NCBI RefSeq assembly: GCF_013349955.1
Contig: NZ_JABVXC010000004.1
Coordinates: forward strand, 121,036 to 185,035
DNA length: 64,000 nucleotides
From: Onishia taeanensis
GTDB lineage: Bacteria > Pseudomonadota > Gammaproteobacteria > Pseudomonadales > Halomonadaceae
Direction: 5' to 3'
Shown piece by piece: positions 8,817-16,317 of the stretch. The translations under genes were made by a program, and so were the position numbers. Position 1 is the first letter of the stretch, and each line of letters starts with the position of its first letter. Under the pieces are notes generated by a model that worked only from the letters and a program-made list of their open reading frames with translations, searched no databases and had not been told where the DNA came from.

Positions 8817-8833
8817 TTAGACGACCAGTCTAA
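8817..8833 (+). promoter_or_regulatory. AcuR-type operator upstream of acuI
   Basis: The 17-bp palindrome has arms TTAGAC and GTCTAA around GACCA, ending just before the AGGAGG ribosome-binding site (8835-8840) of acuI. It is the second copy of the TAGAC/GTCTA element seen before acuR. Repressor bound here would block the acuI promoter directly. Confidence 0.75.
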
Positions 8834-8844
8834 AAGGAGGAACG

Positions 8845-9828
8845 ATGTTCAAGGCCATCCTGATCGAGAAGGACGATGCCGGCTACCGCGCCGAGCTAAC
8901 GGAGCTGGATGACGCCCAGTTACCCGAAGGTGAAGTGACCGTGCGGGTGGAATACAGCACCCTGAACTACAAGGATGCCCTGGCCATTACCGGCAAGGGG
9001 CCAGTGGTGCGCCGCTTTCCCATGGTGCCTGGAATCGACCTGGCGGGGACCGTCGAAGCAAGCGATTCAGCAAGCTTCGCGCCGGGTGATCGTGTGCTGC
9101 TCAACGGCTGGGGCGTTGGCGAGGGCCACTGGGGCGGGCTCGCCCAGAAGACGCGCCTCAAGGATGATTGGCTGATCCCATTGCCCGAAGCCTTTTCGAC
9201 CCAGCAGGCCATGGCGATTGGCACGGCAGGCTATACGGCCATGCTCTCGGTGATGGCGCTCGAGCGCCACGGGCTGACGCCTGCATCTGGGCCGGTACTG
9301 GTCACTGGCGCCAATGGTGGTGTGGGCAGCTTTTCGATCGCCCTGTTGGCAGCGCTGGGTTATGAGGTCATGGCCTCCACCGGCCGGCCGGAAGAAGCGG
9401 ACTACCTCAAGCGCTTGGGTGCCTCGCAGATCATCGATCGGGCCGAACTGACCGAGAAGGGCAAGCCCCTGGCCAAGGAGCGCTGGGCCGGCGCGATCGA
9501 TTCGGCGGGCAGTCATACCCTTGCCAATGTATGTGCCGGTACTCGCTATGGCGGCGTGGTAGCGGCCTGTGGCCTGGCGCAGGGCATGGACTTTCCGTCG
9601 ACCGTCGCGCCTTTCATCCTTCGCGGCGTGACCCTTGCCGGTATCGACAGCGTTATGCGTCCCCGCGAGGATCGTCTGGCCGCCTGGACCCGGTTGGCCG
9701 AGACCCTGGACACGGCGATTCTTGATGAAATAGCCCACCAGATCGGTCTCGGCGAGGCCATCGAAACGGCGGGGCAGTTGATCGAAGGTAAGGTGCGCGG
9801 TCGTGTCGTGGTGAATGTGAACCGCTAA
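8845..9828 (+). CDS. acuI: acrylyl-CoA reductase (NADPH) AcuI, MDR family
   Basis: A 327-residue medium-chain reductase of the AcuI/YhdH group, which reduces toxic acryloyl-CoA to propionyl-CoA with NADPH. Seen in the sequence are the quinone-reductase N-terminus ([27 protein letters not shown]), absence of zinc-binding cysteines, and the nucleotide-binding stretch [25 protein letters not shown] (~150-175). A strong ribosome-binding site (AGGAGG) and an AcuR-type operator precede it. No DMSP lyase or dddD gene is in the window, so the role is probably detoxification of acrylate from DMSP or other sources. A role in propionate metabolism is an alternative. Confidence 0.9.
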   Translation: MFKAILIEKDDAGYRAELTELDDAQLPEGEVTVRVEYSTLNYKDALAITGKGPVVRRFPMVPGIDLAGTVEASDSASFAPGDRVLLNGWGVGEGHWGGLAQKTRLKDDWLIPLPEAFSTQQAMAIGTAGYTAMLSVMALERHGLTPASGPVLVTGANGGVGSFSIALLAALGYEVMASTGRPEEADYLKRLGASQIIDRAELTEKGKPLAKERWAGAIDSAGSHTLANVCAGTRYGGVVAACGLAQGMDFPSTVAPFILRGVTLAGIDSVMRPREDRLAAWTRLAETLDTAILDEIAHQIGLGEAIETAGQLIEGKVRGRVVVNVNR

Positions 9829-9942
9829 GGCGGGTTCGAGAAACTGGGCTGAAAACCCTGAGACGAGTCCTGCCAGCAAACTCGTCAGCTACAGTGCGCG
9901 GCAGGTGCCGCGCCGTTCAGCCCGGCATCGGTCATCCTCGCT

Positions 9943-10476
9943 TTATCGTTCGAGTGTGACCGATGCCGTCTGGCCGTTTCGTGCGCTGACTTGGTGGATG
10001 ATGGGGCGTCCGTCCAGGGCGCTGACCCGACCGGCGACGTAATATTCCCCTGCCGGCAGACCATTGGCCACGAAATTGCCGTCACCATCGGTGCGCGCAT
10101 AGTGCGTGTATTCCCGTGCGCGCGGATCGGCCGGCGCGATGGCGCGTCCAGAGAGCACGACCTCGGCGGCTTCTGCCGAATAGGTGGTAACCGGCGCGAT
10201 GGAAACCGTTTCGCCGGCCCCAGGGACCAGGTTTCCGCGCGCATCGCGTTGATAGAGCCGACCGCGAATGCTGGCAGTGCCGGTTTTTTCTAGGGCGGCA
10301 TATTCCCCTTCGGGGAAACGTACCTGTCGGGGAACGCGGCCATCCCTTCGAGATTCGTCAGGTGCGGGCAGTTCCTCGATACTGGGTTCTCCACTGGGCG
10401 TTGTAGGCCATTGTGGGACGATCTGGCAGCCCGCAAGCATCAGGGCAAGCATTATCACCAAGCTCCAGCGCATCAT
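9943..10476 (-). CDS. lipoprotein with carboxypeptidase-regulatory-like (transthyretin-like) domain
   Basis: A 177-residue predicted lipoprotein. The signal peptide ends in the lipobox LAGC (Cys16). A Pro/Glu-rich linker follows, then a beta-rich domain with TASIRGRLYQRDARGNLVPGAGETV and ARTDGDGNFVANGLPAGEYYVAGRV, the pattern of carboxypeptidase regulatory-like domains. Such domains are structural or carbohydrate/protein-binding; no catalytic residues are visible. It is convergent with acuI and divergent from the yccA-like gene. The specific function is unknown. Confidence 0.75.
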   Translation of the reverse strand: MMRWSLVIMLALMLAGCQIVPQWPTTPSGEPSIEELPAPDESRRDGRVPRQVRFPEGEYAALEKTGTASIRGRLYQRDARGNLVPGAGETVSIAPVTTYSAEAAEVVLSGRAIAPADPRAREYTHYARTDGDGNFVANGLPAGEYYVAGRVSALDGRPIIHQVSARNGQTASVTLER

Positions 10477-10751
10477 GTTCTTTTCTCCCGAGTTTCTGTG
10501 GCGCCAGTATATCCACCGATATCGGGTGTCACGAGGTGTCGTCGAATGGCGTCAGTGGCCGGCTGCCAGGGCGCTTGACGTCTGCGGGCCTGTTGTTCGT
10601 GCACCGAAGGGGCTTGAAAAATAACCGCTTGGCGATTTGCCAGGGGGCGTTGAATGCCGGGCCGCCAATCAACCTTAAGTTCTTGCGTCGCGAACTCTGA
10701 CGCGGCATCCTTGGTCGAAGGTATGATTATCAACAAAGGGAGCATCGACAG

Positions 10752-11420
10752 ATGGCCTATCAAGACACTCATGTAACACAACGCCAGGAGAGTGCCGTCA
10801 GCGCCAACAAGGTGCTGCGTAACACTTATGCGCTGTTGGCCATGACGCTGCTGTTCTCTGCCCTGACCGCTGGCGCTGCCGTGGCCATGGGCGTTCAGCA
10901 GATGAACATCTTGGTCTTTTTCATCGGCGCTTACGGGCTGATGTTCCTGGTGCACAAGACCGCTAATTCGGCCATGGGCCTGCTGGCGACCTTCGCCTTC
11001 ACCGGCTTCATGGGCTTCACTCTGGGGCCGATTCTCAGTGCCTACCTGACGTTGCCCAATGGTGCGGCCCTGATCATGAACGCGCTTGCCATGACGGGCG
11101 CGACCTTCGTGGGCCTGTCGGCAGTGGCGCTAATCACCAAGAAGGACTTCGGCTTCCTTGCCAACTTCCTGACGGCCGGTGCAATCGTGCTGATTCTGGC
11201 CATGGTGGCCGGTATCTTCTTCCAGATTCCCGCGCTGTCGCTGGCGGTGTCTGCCGGTTTCGTGCTGTTCTCCTCGGCGGCCATCCTGTTCCAGACCAGT
11301 GAGATTGTGCATCGCGGTGGCGAGACCAACTACATTCTCGCGACCATTACCCTGTACGTCTCTATCTACAACCTGTTCATCAGTCTGCTGTCGATTCTCG
11401 GCATCATGAGCAACGACTGA
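10752..11420 (+). CDS. Bax inhibitor-1 family membrane protein (YccA-like)
   Basis: A 222-residue inner-membrane protein with seven hydrophobic segments from about residue 25 to the C-terminus, the BI-1 / UPF0005 fold. The closest known relative is E. coli YccA, a substrate and modulator of the FtsH membrane protease. A short polar N-terminus (QDTHVTQRQESAVSANKVLRNTYALLAMTLLFSA) matches YccA, whose tail is the FtsH entry site. The gene is monocistronic, ended by a strong terminator. A role in FtsH-dependent membrane quality control is inferred from the family. Confidence 0.88.
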   Translation: MAYQDTHVTQRQESAVSANKVLRNTYALLAMTLLFSALTAGAAVAMGVQQMNILVFFIGAYGLMFLVHKTANSAMGLLATFAFTGFMGFTLGPILSAYLTLPNGAALIMNALAMTGATFVGLSAVALITKKDFGFLANFLTAGAIVLILAMVAGIFFQIPALSLAVSAGFVLFSSAAILFQTSEIVHRGGETNYILATITLYVSIYNLFISLLSILGIMSND

Positions 11421-11440
11421 GTTCGGCAGGTAATGTTATC

Positions 11441-11476
11441 TTGGCCCCGCCGGATCGGCGGGGCCAAGTCGTTTTT
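11441..11476 (+). terminator. rho-independent terminator after the yccA-like gene
   Basis: A perfect 11-bp stem (TTGGCCCCGCC and its complement) with a 5-nt loop, followed by TCG and five T. Confidence 0.85.
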
Positions 11477-11644
11477 GGATGAGACGTTTCTGGAGGCGCC
11501 TTTTTAGCGAAGTTTCCCGACATGGTGTGTCTCAAGTCGTGTCGTTTTGCGTAAGGCATTCCTGATAATCTGGTCAGCAAGATCGACCGTTTAGAACATT
11601 TTTATATATTCACCCTTTAAAGTGCCCCGTGCTGCGAGGAAACC

Positions 11645-12037
11645 ATGCGCTACGCATTGCTGGTTCAGGGGGGACCCTACAGTTCACAGGCATCTCATTC
11701 GGCGCTGCGCTTTGCCCGGGCAGTGGTCGAGAGAGGCCATCGCCTGGATACGGTGTTCTTCTATCACGACGGCGTCTACAATGCCGCACGCTTGGCGGCG
11801 CCGCCGCAAGATGAACCTCATCTGGGTGATGCCTGGCGTATGCTGCATGACGAGCACGGCACCGAGCTGTTGGTCTGCATTGCGGCCGGCCTGCGCCGTG
11901 GCCTGCTCGACGAACGAGAAGCGGCACGACATGGCAAGGCTGGGCATAGCCTGGAACCTCCCTTCGAGTTGACGGGGCTCGGCCAACTAGTGGAAGCGGG
12001 CCTTAGCCATGATCGCTTGATTACCTTCTCACCATGA
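11645..12037 (+). CDS. tusD: sulfurtransferase TusD (DsrE family)
   Basis: A 130-residue DsrE-like protein, the active-site subunit of the cytosolic TusBCD complex that passes sulfur from TusA to TusE for 2-thiouridine synthesis in tRNA. It starts MRYALLVQGGPYSSQASHSALRFA, typical of TusD, and the conserved persulfide cysteine lies in LLVCIAAGLRRG (~residue 79). It is the first gene of tusD-tusC-tusB-tusE, the E. coli order. The C-terminus ends FSP rather than the common short FG-type ending, a minor difference. Confidence 0.92.
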   Translation: MRYALLVQGGPYSSQASHSALRFARAVVERGHRLDTVFFYHDGVYNAARLAAPPQDEPHLGDAWRMLHDEHGTELLVCIAAGLRRGLLDEREAARHGKAGHSLEPPFELTGLGQLVEAGLSHDRLITFSP

Positions 12038-12105
12038 ATCAGGCCAAGCGATGAGCCAGCCTGAGATAATGGCTGACGAAACAGCAAGCGGTGAATGGGG
12101 ATGAC

Positions 12106-12501
12106 ATGAACGAGACAGAGATTGCGACAGGTGAGCGCGTTACCGAGGGTGACCTGCTGGTCATCCTGCGCCATTCGCCCCACGGCTCCAGCTGGCTCCG
12201 GGAAGGCCTAGATACAGCCCTGGTGGCCGCCGCCTTCGGACAGCGGGTGTCGCTACTGTTTTCAGGTGACGGCGTGCTGGCGCTGTTGGACGGCCAGCAG
12301 GCAGGGGCGCTTGGGCAGAAGGGCACCCATGGCGTGATCGACATGCTGGCCATGTACGATATTGAGACCCTGCTGGTCGATGCGCATGCCCTGATCAGCC
12401 GGGGCTTGAGTACCGAGGACCTGCTGCTGCCGGTATCGGTAGTGGAGGGCGCAGCCTTGCCCAAGCTGCTCGATCAACACCGCTTGGTTCTGAATTTCTG
12501 A
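12106..12501 (+). CDS. tusC: sulfurtransferase TusC (DsrF family)
   Basis: A 131-residue DsrE/F-type subunit of TusBCD. The motif RHSPHGSSWLREGLDTALVAAAFGQRVSLLFSGDGVLAL is typical of TusC. The ATG at 12106 is chosen over an upstream GTG at 12091 because a GGGG tract stands 6 nt before it and the protein then begins like its relatives. A 110-nt gap follows before tusB, wider than usual for this operon, with no obvious terminator. Confidence 0.88.
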   Translation: MNETEIATGERVTEGDLLVILRHSPHGSSWLREGLDTALVAAAFGQRVSLLFSGDGVLALLDGQQAGALGQKGTHGVIDMLAMYDIETLLVDAHALISRGLSTEDLLLPVSVVEGAALPKLLDQHRLVLNF

Positions 12502-12611
12502 CTACAACGCCATGCCTGTATGGTGGTATATCCGTGGGATTTGGATCCAGCCACTGCCCCTCCAGTACGAAACAGCCACCACTGGGCAACGCTACAAGGA
12601 GCGCCTTTCGC

Positions 12612-12902
12612 ATGATCTTGCACCTTCTCAATCGCTCGCCTGCGACTGCCGGAACCGTCGATGACGCCCTGGCGGCGATGGGCCCCGATGATCGGCTGTT
12701 GCTCATCGAAGATGGCGTATTGGGTGCTCTGCCTGCCCAGGCATCGCTTTTCACCGGCTTGGCAGGGCGGCTCTTTGCCTTGCGAGAAGATCTTGCCGCC
12801 CGTGGTCTGCTCGAACGTTGCGCGGAGCAGGCGAACATCGTCGATGTTGAAGGCTTCGTGACTCTGACAGAAGAAGCCGACAAGACAGTGAGCTGGTTCT
12901 GA
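12612..12902 (+). CDS. tusB: sulfurtransferase complex subunit TusB (DsrH family)
   Basis: A 96-residue DsrH-like subunit of the TusBCD sulfur-relay hexamer. It begins MILHLLNRSP and contains DDRLLLIEDGVLGAL, both typical of TusB. The frame stays open upstream to 12534, but the ATG at 12612 gives the family length and has AAGGAG about 15 nt ahead. The TGA overlaps the tusE ATG by one base (TGATG), so tusB and tusE are translationally coupled. Confidence 0.9.
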   Translation: MILHLLNRSPATAGTVDDALAAMGPDDRLLLIEDGVLGALPAQASLFTGLAGRLFALREDLAARGLLERCAEQANIVDVEGFVTLTEEADKTVSWF

Positions 12903-13255
12903 TGGCCTCTAGTGAAATATACCGTTATCTTCCAGTGCTCGACCAAGAGGTTGCCTTGGATCCTGAAGGGTTCCTTGTCGATATGGCGGACTGGTCGCCA
13001 GCGGTGGCCGAGGCGCTGGCGGCAGAGGAGGGGCGCATCCTCACCGCTGAGCACTGGGAGGTGATCCAGGTGCTGCGTGACTTCTATGAGCGCTACGAGG
13101 TGGCGCCGGCCATGCGCCCGCTGGTCAAGGCCGTCGGGCTGGCACTAGGCGCTGAAAAGGGCAAGTCACTGCATCTGATGCGATTGTTTCCGGATAGCCC
13201 CGCCAAGGTCGGGGCGAGGCTTGCCGGGCTGCCCAAGCCAGCCAACTGCCTGTGA
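12902..13255 (+). CDS. tusE: sulfur relay protein TusE (DsrC family)
   Basis: A 117-residue DsrC/TusE protein. It receives persulfide from TusD and delivers sulfur to MnmA for s2U34 in tRNA. The conserved penultimate cysteine is present (tail KPANCL), and the fold signature LDPEGFLVDMADWSPAVAEALA...EHWEVIQVLRDFY is clear. Only the penultimate cysteine of the two DsrC cysteines is found, which fits TusE rather than a dissimilatory-sulfite-reductase DsrC. No dsrAB genes are near. It is the last gene of tusDCBE. Confidence 0.93.
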   Translation: MASSEIYRYLPVLDQEVALDPEGFLVDMADWSPAVAEALAAEEGRILTAEHWEVIQVLRDFYERYEVAPAMRPLVKAVGLALGAEKGKSLHLMRLFPDSPAKVGARLAGLPKPANCL

Positions 13256-13334
13256 AGGTTTCGGTAATACATCGCTTTCGGGCTGGTGCCAAAGGGGTAG
13301 CCCAGGCACGCGTGGGCGTTAAGAGGTCGCCGCC

Positions 13335-13913
13335 ATGAACTTTCTCGCCCATGCTTGGCTTTCCCACCACGGTAGCGATGACTTCTTGTATGGCAATCTG
13401 ATCGCCGATGGCGTCAAGGGAAGTGACCTTAGCGCCTGGCCGGCGCCGGTGGCCGACGGCATTCGCCATCATCGCCGCACCGATCGTCTGGTTGATGGCC
13501 ACCCCCGCACGCGAGCCGCGCGGGGCAGGGCACCCGAAGGGCGTAGCCGATACGCGGGTATCGCGCTTGACTTGGTCTGGGACCATTTCCTGGCACGCCT
13601 GCTGGCCGGCGACCCTGCCCAGCAGGCGCTGATTCAGCGCTGCTACCGGCTGCTCAAGGTCCAGTCGGCCCCGGAGCGCCTGGCGTCGATGGTACCGCCG
13701 CTGGTCGAGCAGGACTGGCTGACTCGCTATGCGGATTTCGACTTCACCTGTCGCGCCATCGCCGGGATCGGCCAGCGCCTGAGCGGTCCCAATCGCCTGG
13801 CCGAATTGCGCCCCTGGCTGGAAGCCGATTATGTGCAGTTGGAGGCCGACTTCCGTTCACTCTGGCCGGACATGGCAAGCGCGCTTCAGGCGCCTGGCGT
13901 CAGGCTTCCGTGA
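13335..13913 (+). CDS. acpH: acyl carrier protein phosphodiesterase (AcpH, DUF479)
   Basis: A 192-residue protein beginning MNFLAHAWLSHHGSDDFLYGNLIADGVKG, the AcpH signature, with IRHHRRTDRLVDGHP and LDLVWDHFLARLL further on. These His/Asp residues form the metal site of this HD-like phosphodiesterase family. AcpH removes the 4'-phosphopantetheine arm from holo-acyl carrier protein in the cytosol. Its 3' end overlaps the convergent moeA gene by 14 nt (13900-13913), so the two genes share their ends with no terminator between. Confidence 0.85.
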   Translation: MNFLAHAWLSHHGSDDFLYGNLIADGVKGSDLSAWPAPVADGIRHHRRTDRLVDGHPRTRAARGRAPEGRSRYAGIALDLVWDHFLARLLAGDPAQQALIQRCYRLLKVQSAPERLASMVPPLVEQDWLTRYADFDFTCRAIAGIGQRLSGPNRLAELRPWLEADYVQLEADFRSLWPDMASALQAPGVRLP

Positions 13914-15117
13914 GCCACAAACAATCAATGACATCACCCGGCACCACGCTCGAATGGTCGGGTATCACGGCCAGCGCCTTGGCCGTCACGCAGGAAGACA
14001 GCACTGCCGAATTCTGATCGGCAAAGGCGCTGGCAACGATTCCTTCGGGCAGGAAGCGCAGGTCGACGCGCATGTAATGTCGGCGTGCTTTGGTGTGGGT
14101 AGTGAAGTCGGCTTTCACCCTGAGCCTGGGCAGCTCCGATAAGGCCGGACAGCCCAGCAGGGCGCCAAGCAGCGGACGCAGGTAGATCCAGGCGCCCACG
14201 AAGCTCGATACCGGGTTGCCGGGCAGGCCCACCAGCCGGGCCTCGCCGTTGACACTCGGCAGGCGTCCTAGCGCCAGCGGTTTCCCAGGGCGCATGGCTA
14301 GCCGCCAAAGATCGAGCTGTCCCAACCTTTCTAAGGCCGCTTTGACGTGGTCTTCTTCCCCAACGCTGACACCGCCGGTGGTGATTACCACATCGGCTTG
14401 TTCGGCGGCTTTGCCTAGCAGTTGGCAGGTGGTGGCGAAATCATCGGCGACGCGCATGGCCATGACCACCTCGCCGCCGAAGCGCTCAATCAGCCGCTTC
14501 AGCATGGGGCGGTTGGAGTTGTAGATCTGGCCGGGGGCCAGAGGCTCACCCGGATCAATGATCTCGTCACCGGTCGACAGCAGGGCGATTCTCGGCCGGC
14601 GACGCACGCTGACTTCGGTAATACCTTGACCTGCCAGCTGGCCAAGAGCCGCGGCCTCGAGCCGCGTACCGGCGGCAAGCAGCATTGCGCCAGTACTGAC
14701 GTCGCGTCCGCGACGGCGAACGTTATCGCCAGCCGGAATGTCGCCTGGCATCTTGGCCTGGTCGCCGTCGCGTTCAACACGCTCCTGCATCACCACACAG
14801 TCTGCTCCCGGTGGCAGTTCGCCGCCGGTGAAAATGCGCGCGCAGGTACCCGCTTCCAGCGGTGCGGCCTGGGAGCCGGCGGCAATCCGTTGGCTGACTT
14901 TCAGCCAACGGCCTGCGTCGATGGCGCGCAGGGCGTAGCCATCCATGGCGCTGTTATCGAAGGCCGGTACGTCCAAGCGCGCCGCAACGTCATCCGCCAG
15001 CACGCGTCCGGCGGCTGTCGTGCAGGCCAGTGGCTCACTGGCCACTGGCACGACGCCCTCGAGCAGTGCGGCCAGCGCGTCTTCGACGCTCTGTAACTCA
15101 CTTGTCGGGTCAGCCAT
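13900..15117 (-). CDS. moeA: molybdopterin molybdotransferase MoeA
   Basis: A 405-residue enzyme that inserts molybdate into adenylylated molybdopterin, the last step to Mo-molybdopterin. Motifs in order: LDVPAFDNSAMDGYALRA (~50-67), STGDE (~185), the MPT-binding TTGGVSVGEEDHV (~250-262), MRPGKPLA and GLPGNPVSS. The start ATG at 15115-15117 is embedded in an 8-nt overlap (ATGGCTGA) with the last of three repeat-encoded mini-reading frames that link it to moaB. The product supplies cofactor for the formate dehydrogenase encoded just upstream. Confidence 0.95.
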   Translation of the reverse strand: MADPTSELQSVEDALAALLEGVVPVASEPLACTTAAGRVLADDVAARLDVPAFDNSAMDGYALRAIDAGRWLKVSQRIAAGSQAAPLEAGTCARIFTGGELPPGADCVVMQERVERDGDQAKMPGDIPAGDNVRRRGRDVSTGAMLLAAGTRLEAAALGQLAGQGITEVSVRRRPRIALLSTGDEIIDPGEPLAPGQIYNSNRPMLKRLIERFGGEVVMAMRVADDFATTCQLLGKAAEQADVVITTGGVSVGEEDHVKAALERLGQLDLWRLAMRPGKPLALGRLPSVNGEARLVGLPGNPVSSFVGAWIYLRPLLGALLGCPALSELPRLRVKADFTTHTKARRHYMRVDLRFLPEGIVASAFADQNSAVLSSCVTAKALAVIPDHSSVVPGDVIDCLWLTEA

Positions 15118-15199
15118 GGGTGCCCCGCTCCGGAATCATTAGGTTGGCCTGGGGTGATAAATAGCTGCATGGCTTATGTCGGATATGTGTTTTAGCCAT
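15110..15199 (-). CDS. repeat-encoded 29-residue mini-ORF 3, adjacent to moeA
   Basis: An ATG...TGA frame of 29 codons. Its sequence contains HKPCSY and [12 protein letters not shown], matching the MoaB C-terminus ([18 protein letters not shown]) apart from a 4-residue insertion. Its stop overlaps the moeA start by 8 nt (ATGGCTGA), and its start overlaps the stop of mini-ORF 2 by 8 nt (ATGGCTAA). Relative to mini-ORF 2 it has three synonymous changes (CTA/TTA, CTC/CTA, GAA/GAG) and two amino-acid changes (V to M, Y to H). Whether it is translated is unknown; it may act only to keep ribosomes moving from moaB to moeA. Confidence 0.4.
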   Translation of the reverse strand: MAKTHIRHKPCSYLSPQANLMIPERGTHG

Positions 15200-15281
15200 A
15201 GGTGCCCCGTTCCGGAATCACGAGGTTGGCCTGGGGTGATAGATAGCTGCATGGCTTATGTCGGATATGTGTTTTAGCCAT
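15192..15281 (-). CDS. repeat-encoded 29-residue mini-ORF 2
   Basis: The middle copy of the 82-bp repeat. It is ATG...TAA, 29 codons, again ending in the MoaB-like tail [12 protein letters not shown]. It overlaps mini-ORF 1 and mini-ORF 3 by the same 8 nt (ATGGCTAA). Since the repeat period (82) is not a multiple of three, successive copies use different reading frames, so each needs its own initiation. A GGGG tract lies 5 nt before the following start. Confidence 0.4.
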   Translation of the reverse strand: MAKTHIRHKPCSYLSPQANLVIPERGTYG

Positions 15282-15363
15282 AGGTGCCCCGTTCTGGAAT
15301 CACGAGGTTGGCCTGGGGTGATAGATAGCTGCATGGCTTATGTCGGATATGTGTTTTAACCAT
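15274..15363 (-). CDS. repeat-encoded 29-residue mini-ORF 1, adjacent to moaB
   Basis: The first copy downstream of moaB. Its ATG (15361-15363) overlaps the moaB stop TAA (15356-15358) by 8 nt (ATGGTTAA). The peptide starts [13 protein letters not shown] and ends [12 protein letters not shown]. It differs from mini-ORF 2 by GTT/GCT (V/A) and a synonymous CCA/CCG. Translation is not proven. Confidence 0.4.
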   Translation of the reverse strand: MVKTHIRHKPCSYLSPQANLVIPERGTYG

Positions 15364-15886
15364 GGGTGCCCCGTTCTGGAATCACGAGGTTGGCGTAATT
15401 ACATGGCTTATGACTGCCATCCAGCTGCTCCTTGAGAATGCCATCCCAGGCGGTGCGACAGGCGCCAGTGGAGCCGGGCAGGCAGAACACTACAGTGGCA
15501 TTGGCGAGCCCGCCGAGACAGCGACTCTGGATGGTCGAGCTGCCGATTTCCTGCCAGGACAGGTGGCGGAATAGCTCACCGAACCCTTCGATGCGCTTAT
15601 CCAACAGCACGCCGACCGCCTCCGGCGTCGAATCGCGGCCGGTAAAGCCTGTGCCACCAGTGGTCAGCACCACCTGAACGTCGGGGGCGGCAATCCAAGC
15701 GGCGACCTGGGCGCGAATCACGTAGACGTCGTCCGGCAGGATGCGCTTTTCGACCAGCTCATGGCCAGCCGCCCTCAGACGCTCGACCAATGCTTGGCCG
15801 CTGCGGTCGTTGTCTTCGCTGCGGGTATCGGAAACGGTCAGTACGGCGATACGCAGTGGTTCGAAACCGGGGCGACGCTCGCTCAT
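15356..15886 (-). CDS. moaB: molybdenum cofactor biosynthesis protein MoaB (MogA-like adenylyltransferase family)
   Basis: A 176-residue MoaB/Mog-fold protein that adenylylates or binds molybdopterin. Motifs: [12 protein letters not shown] near the start, [19 protein letters not shown] (~75-93) and [18 protein letters not shown] near the end. The ATG at 15886 is preferred because it forms an ATGA overlap with the upstream DUF1244 stop and matches the family N-terminus. The C-terminal tail [18 protein letters not shown] is duplicated three times downstream in the 82-bp repeat. It belongs to the DUF1244-moaB-moeA operon. Confidence 0.92.
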   Translation of the reverse strand: MSERRPGFEPLRIAVLTVSDTRSEDNDRSGQALVERLRAAGHELVEKRILPDDVYVIRAQVAAWIAAPDVQVVLTTGGTGFTGRDSTPEAVGVLLDKRIEGFGELFRHLSWQEIGSSTIQSRCLGGLANATVVFCLPGSTGACRTAWDGILKEQLDGSHKPCNYANLVIPERGTHG

Positions 15887-16200
15887 GCCTTGTCCTTCTT
15901 TTCCTGGTTGCGGGCTTCCAGAGCGGCCAGTTGCTCGGGGCTGGCCGGTGCCTGATAGTGCGCTTTCCATTCGCTGTAAGGCATGCCGTAGACATACTCG
16001 CGGGCCGCTTCGTAATCGAGTTCGGTACCCTGTTCGCTGGCGGCGGTCACCAGCCATTTGGACAGGCAGTTGCGGCAGAAATCGGCAAGAATCATCAGGT
16101 CGATGTTCTGCACGTCCTTGTTGTCATCCAGATGCTTGAGCAGGCGGCGAAAGGCGGCCGCTTCGAGTTCGGTGCGGGTCGCGTCGTCGAGGTGTTGCAT
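15883..16200 (-). CDS. DUF1244 family protein
   Basis: A ~105-residue small cytosolic protein of the DUF1244 family (LMILADFCRNCLSKWLVTAASEQG, conserved Cys pair FCRNC). Its function is not established. The second ATG (16200) is chosen because AGGAG stands 8 nt before it; an ATG two codons earlier (16206) lies too close to that site. The stop overlaps moaB by ATGA. The C-terminal ~20 residues are charged ([11 protein letters not shown]). Confidence 0.8.
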   Translation of the reverse strand: MQHLDDATRTELEAAAFRRLLKHLDDNKDVQNIDLMILADFCRNCLSKWLVTAASEQGTELDYEAAREYVYGMPYSEWKAHYQAPASPEQLAALEARNQEKKDKA

Positions 16201-16256
16201 GGTCATGACTCCTGCTGGGGCGCCGCGGGGCGCTAGATCGGTGATATCTCAAGCAT

Positions 16257-16285
16257 AACAAAAGACACCGCCGGTGGGCGGTGTC
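16257..16285 (-). terminator. rho-independent terminator after the formate dehydrogenase operon
   Basis: On the minus strand, a perfect 9-bp stem (GACACCGCC/GGCGGTGTC, 4-nt loop) is followed by TTTTGTT. It ends transcription of fdhABI before the DUF1244-moaB-moeA operon begins. Confidence 0.85.
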
Positions 16286-16317
16286 CGTTGGTGGCGGGAC
16301 TGGCACTGTCGGCCTGT

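Larger units (their letters stand above)
15121..15394. repeat. 82-bp tandem repeat, three full copies plus a partial one inside moaB
   Basis: The block TGCCCCG...GGTTGGC recurs at 15121, 15203, 15285 and 15367, spaced exactly 82 bp. The first three copies are complete; the fourth is 28 bp and is the coding sequence for the MoaB C-terminus. Copies differ at only a handful of positions, so the duplication is recent or kept uniform by conversion. The array fills the whole moaB-moeA gap. Confidence 0.95.

Noticed and set aside
12534-12611. N-terminal extension of TusB
   Set aside because: The extension lacks similarity to TusB, which begins at MILHLLNRSP (12612).
15121-15394. CRISPR-like or REP-like array
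   Set aside because: The 82-bp units are directly adjacent with no unique spacers and are derived from the moaB end, so this is a local tandem duplication.
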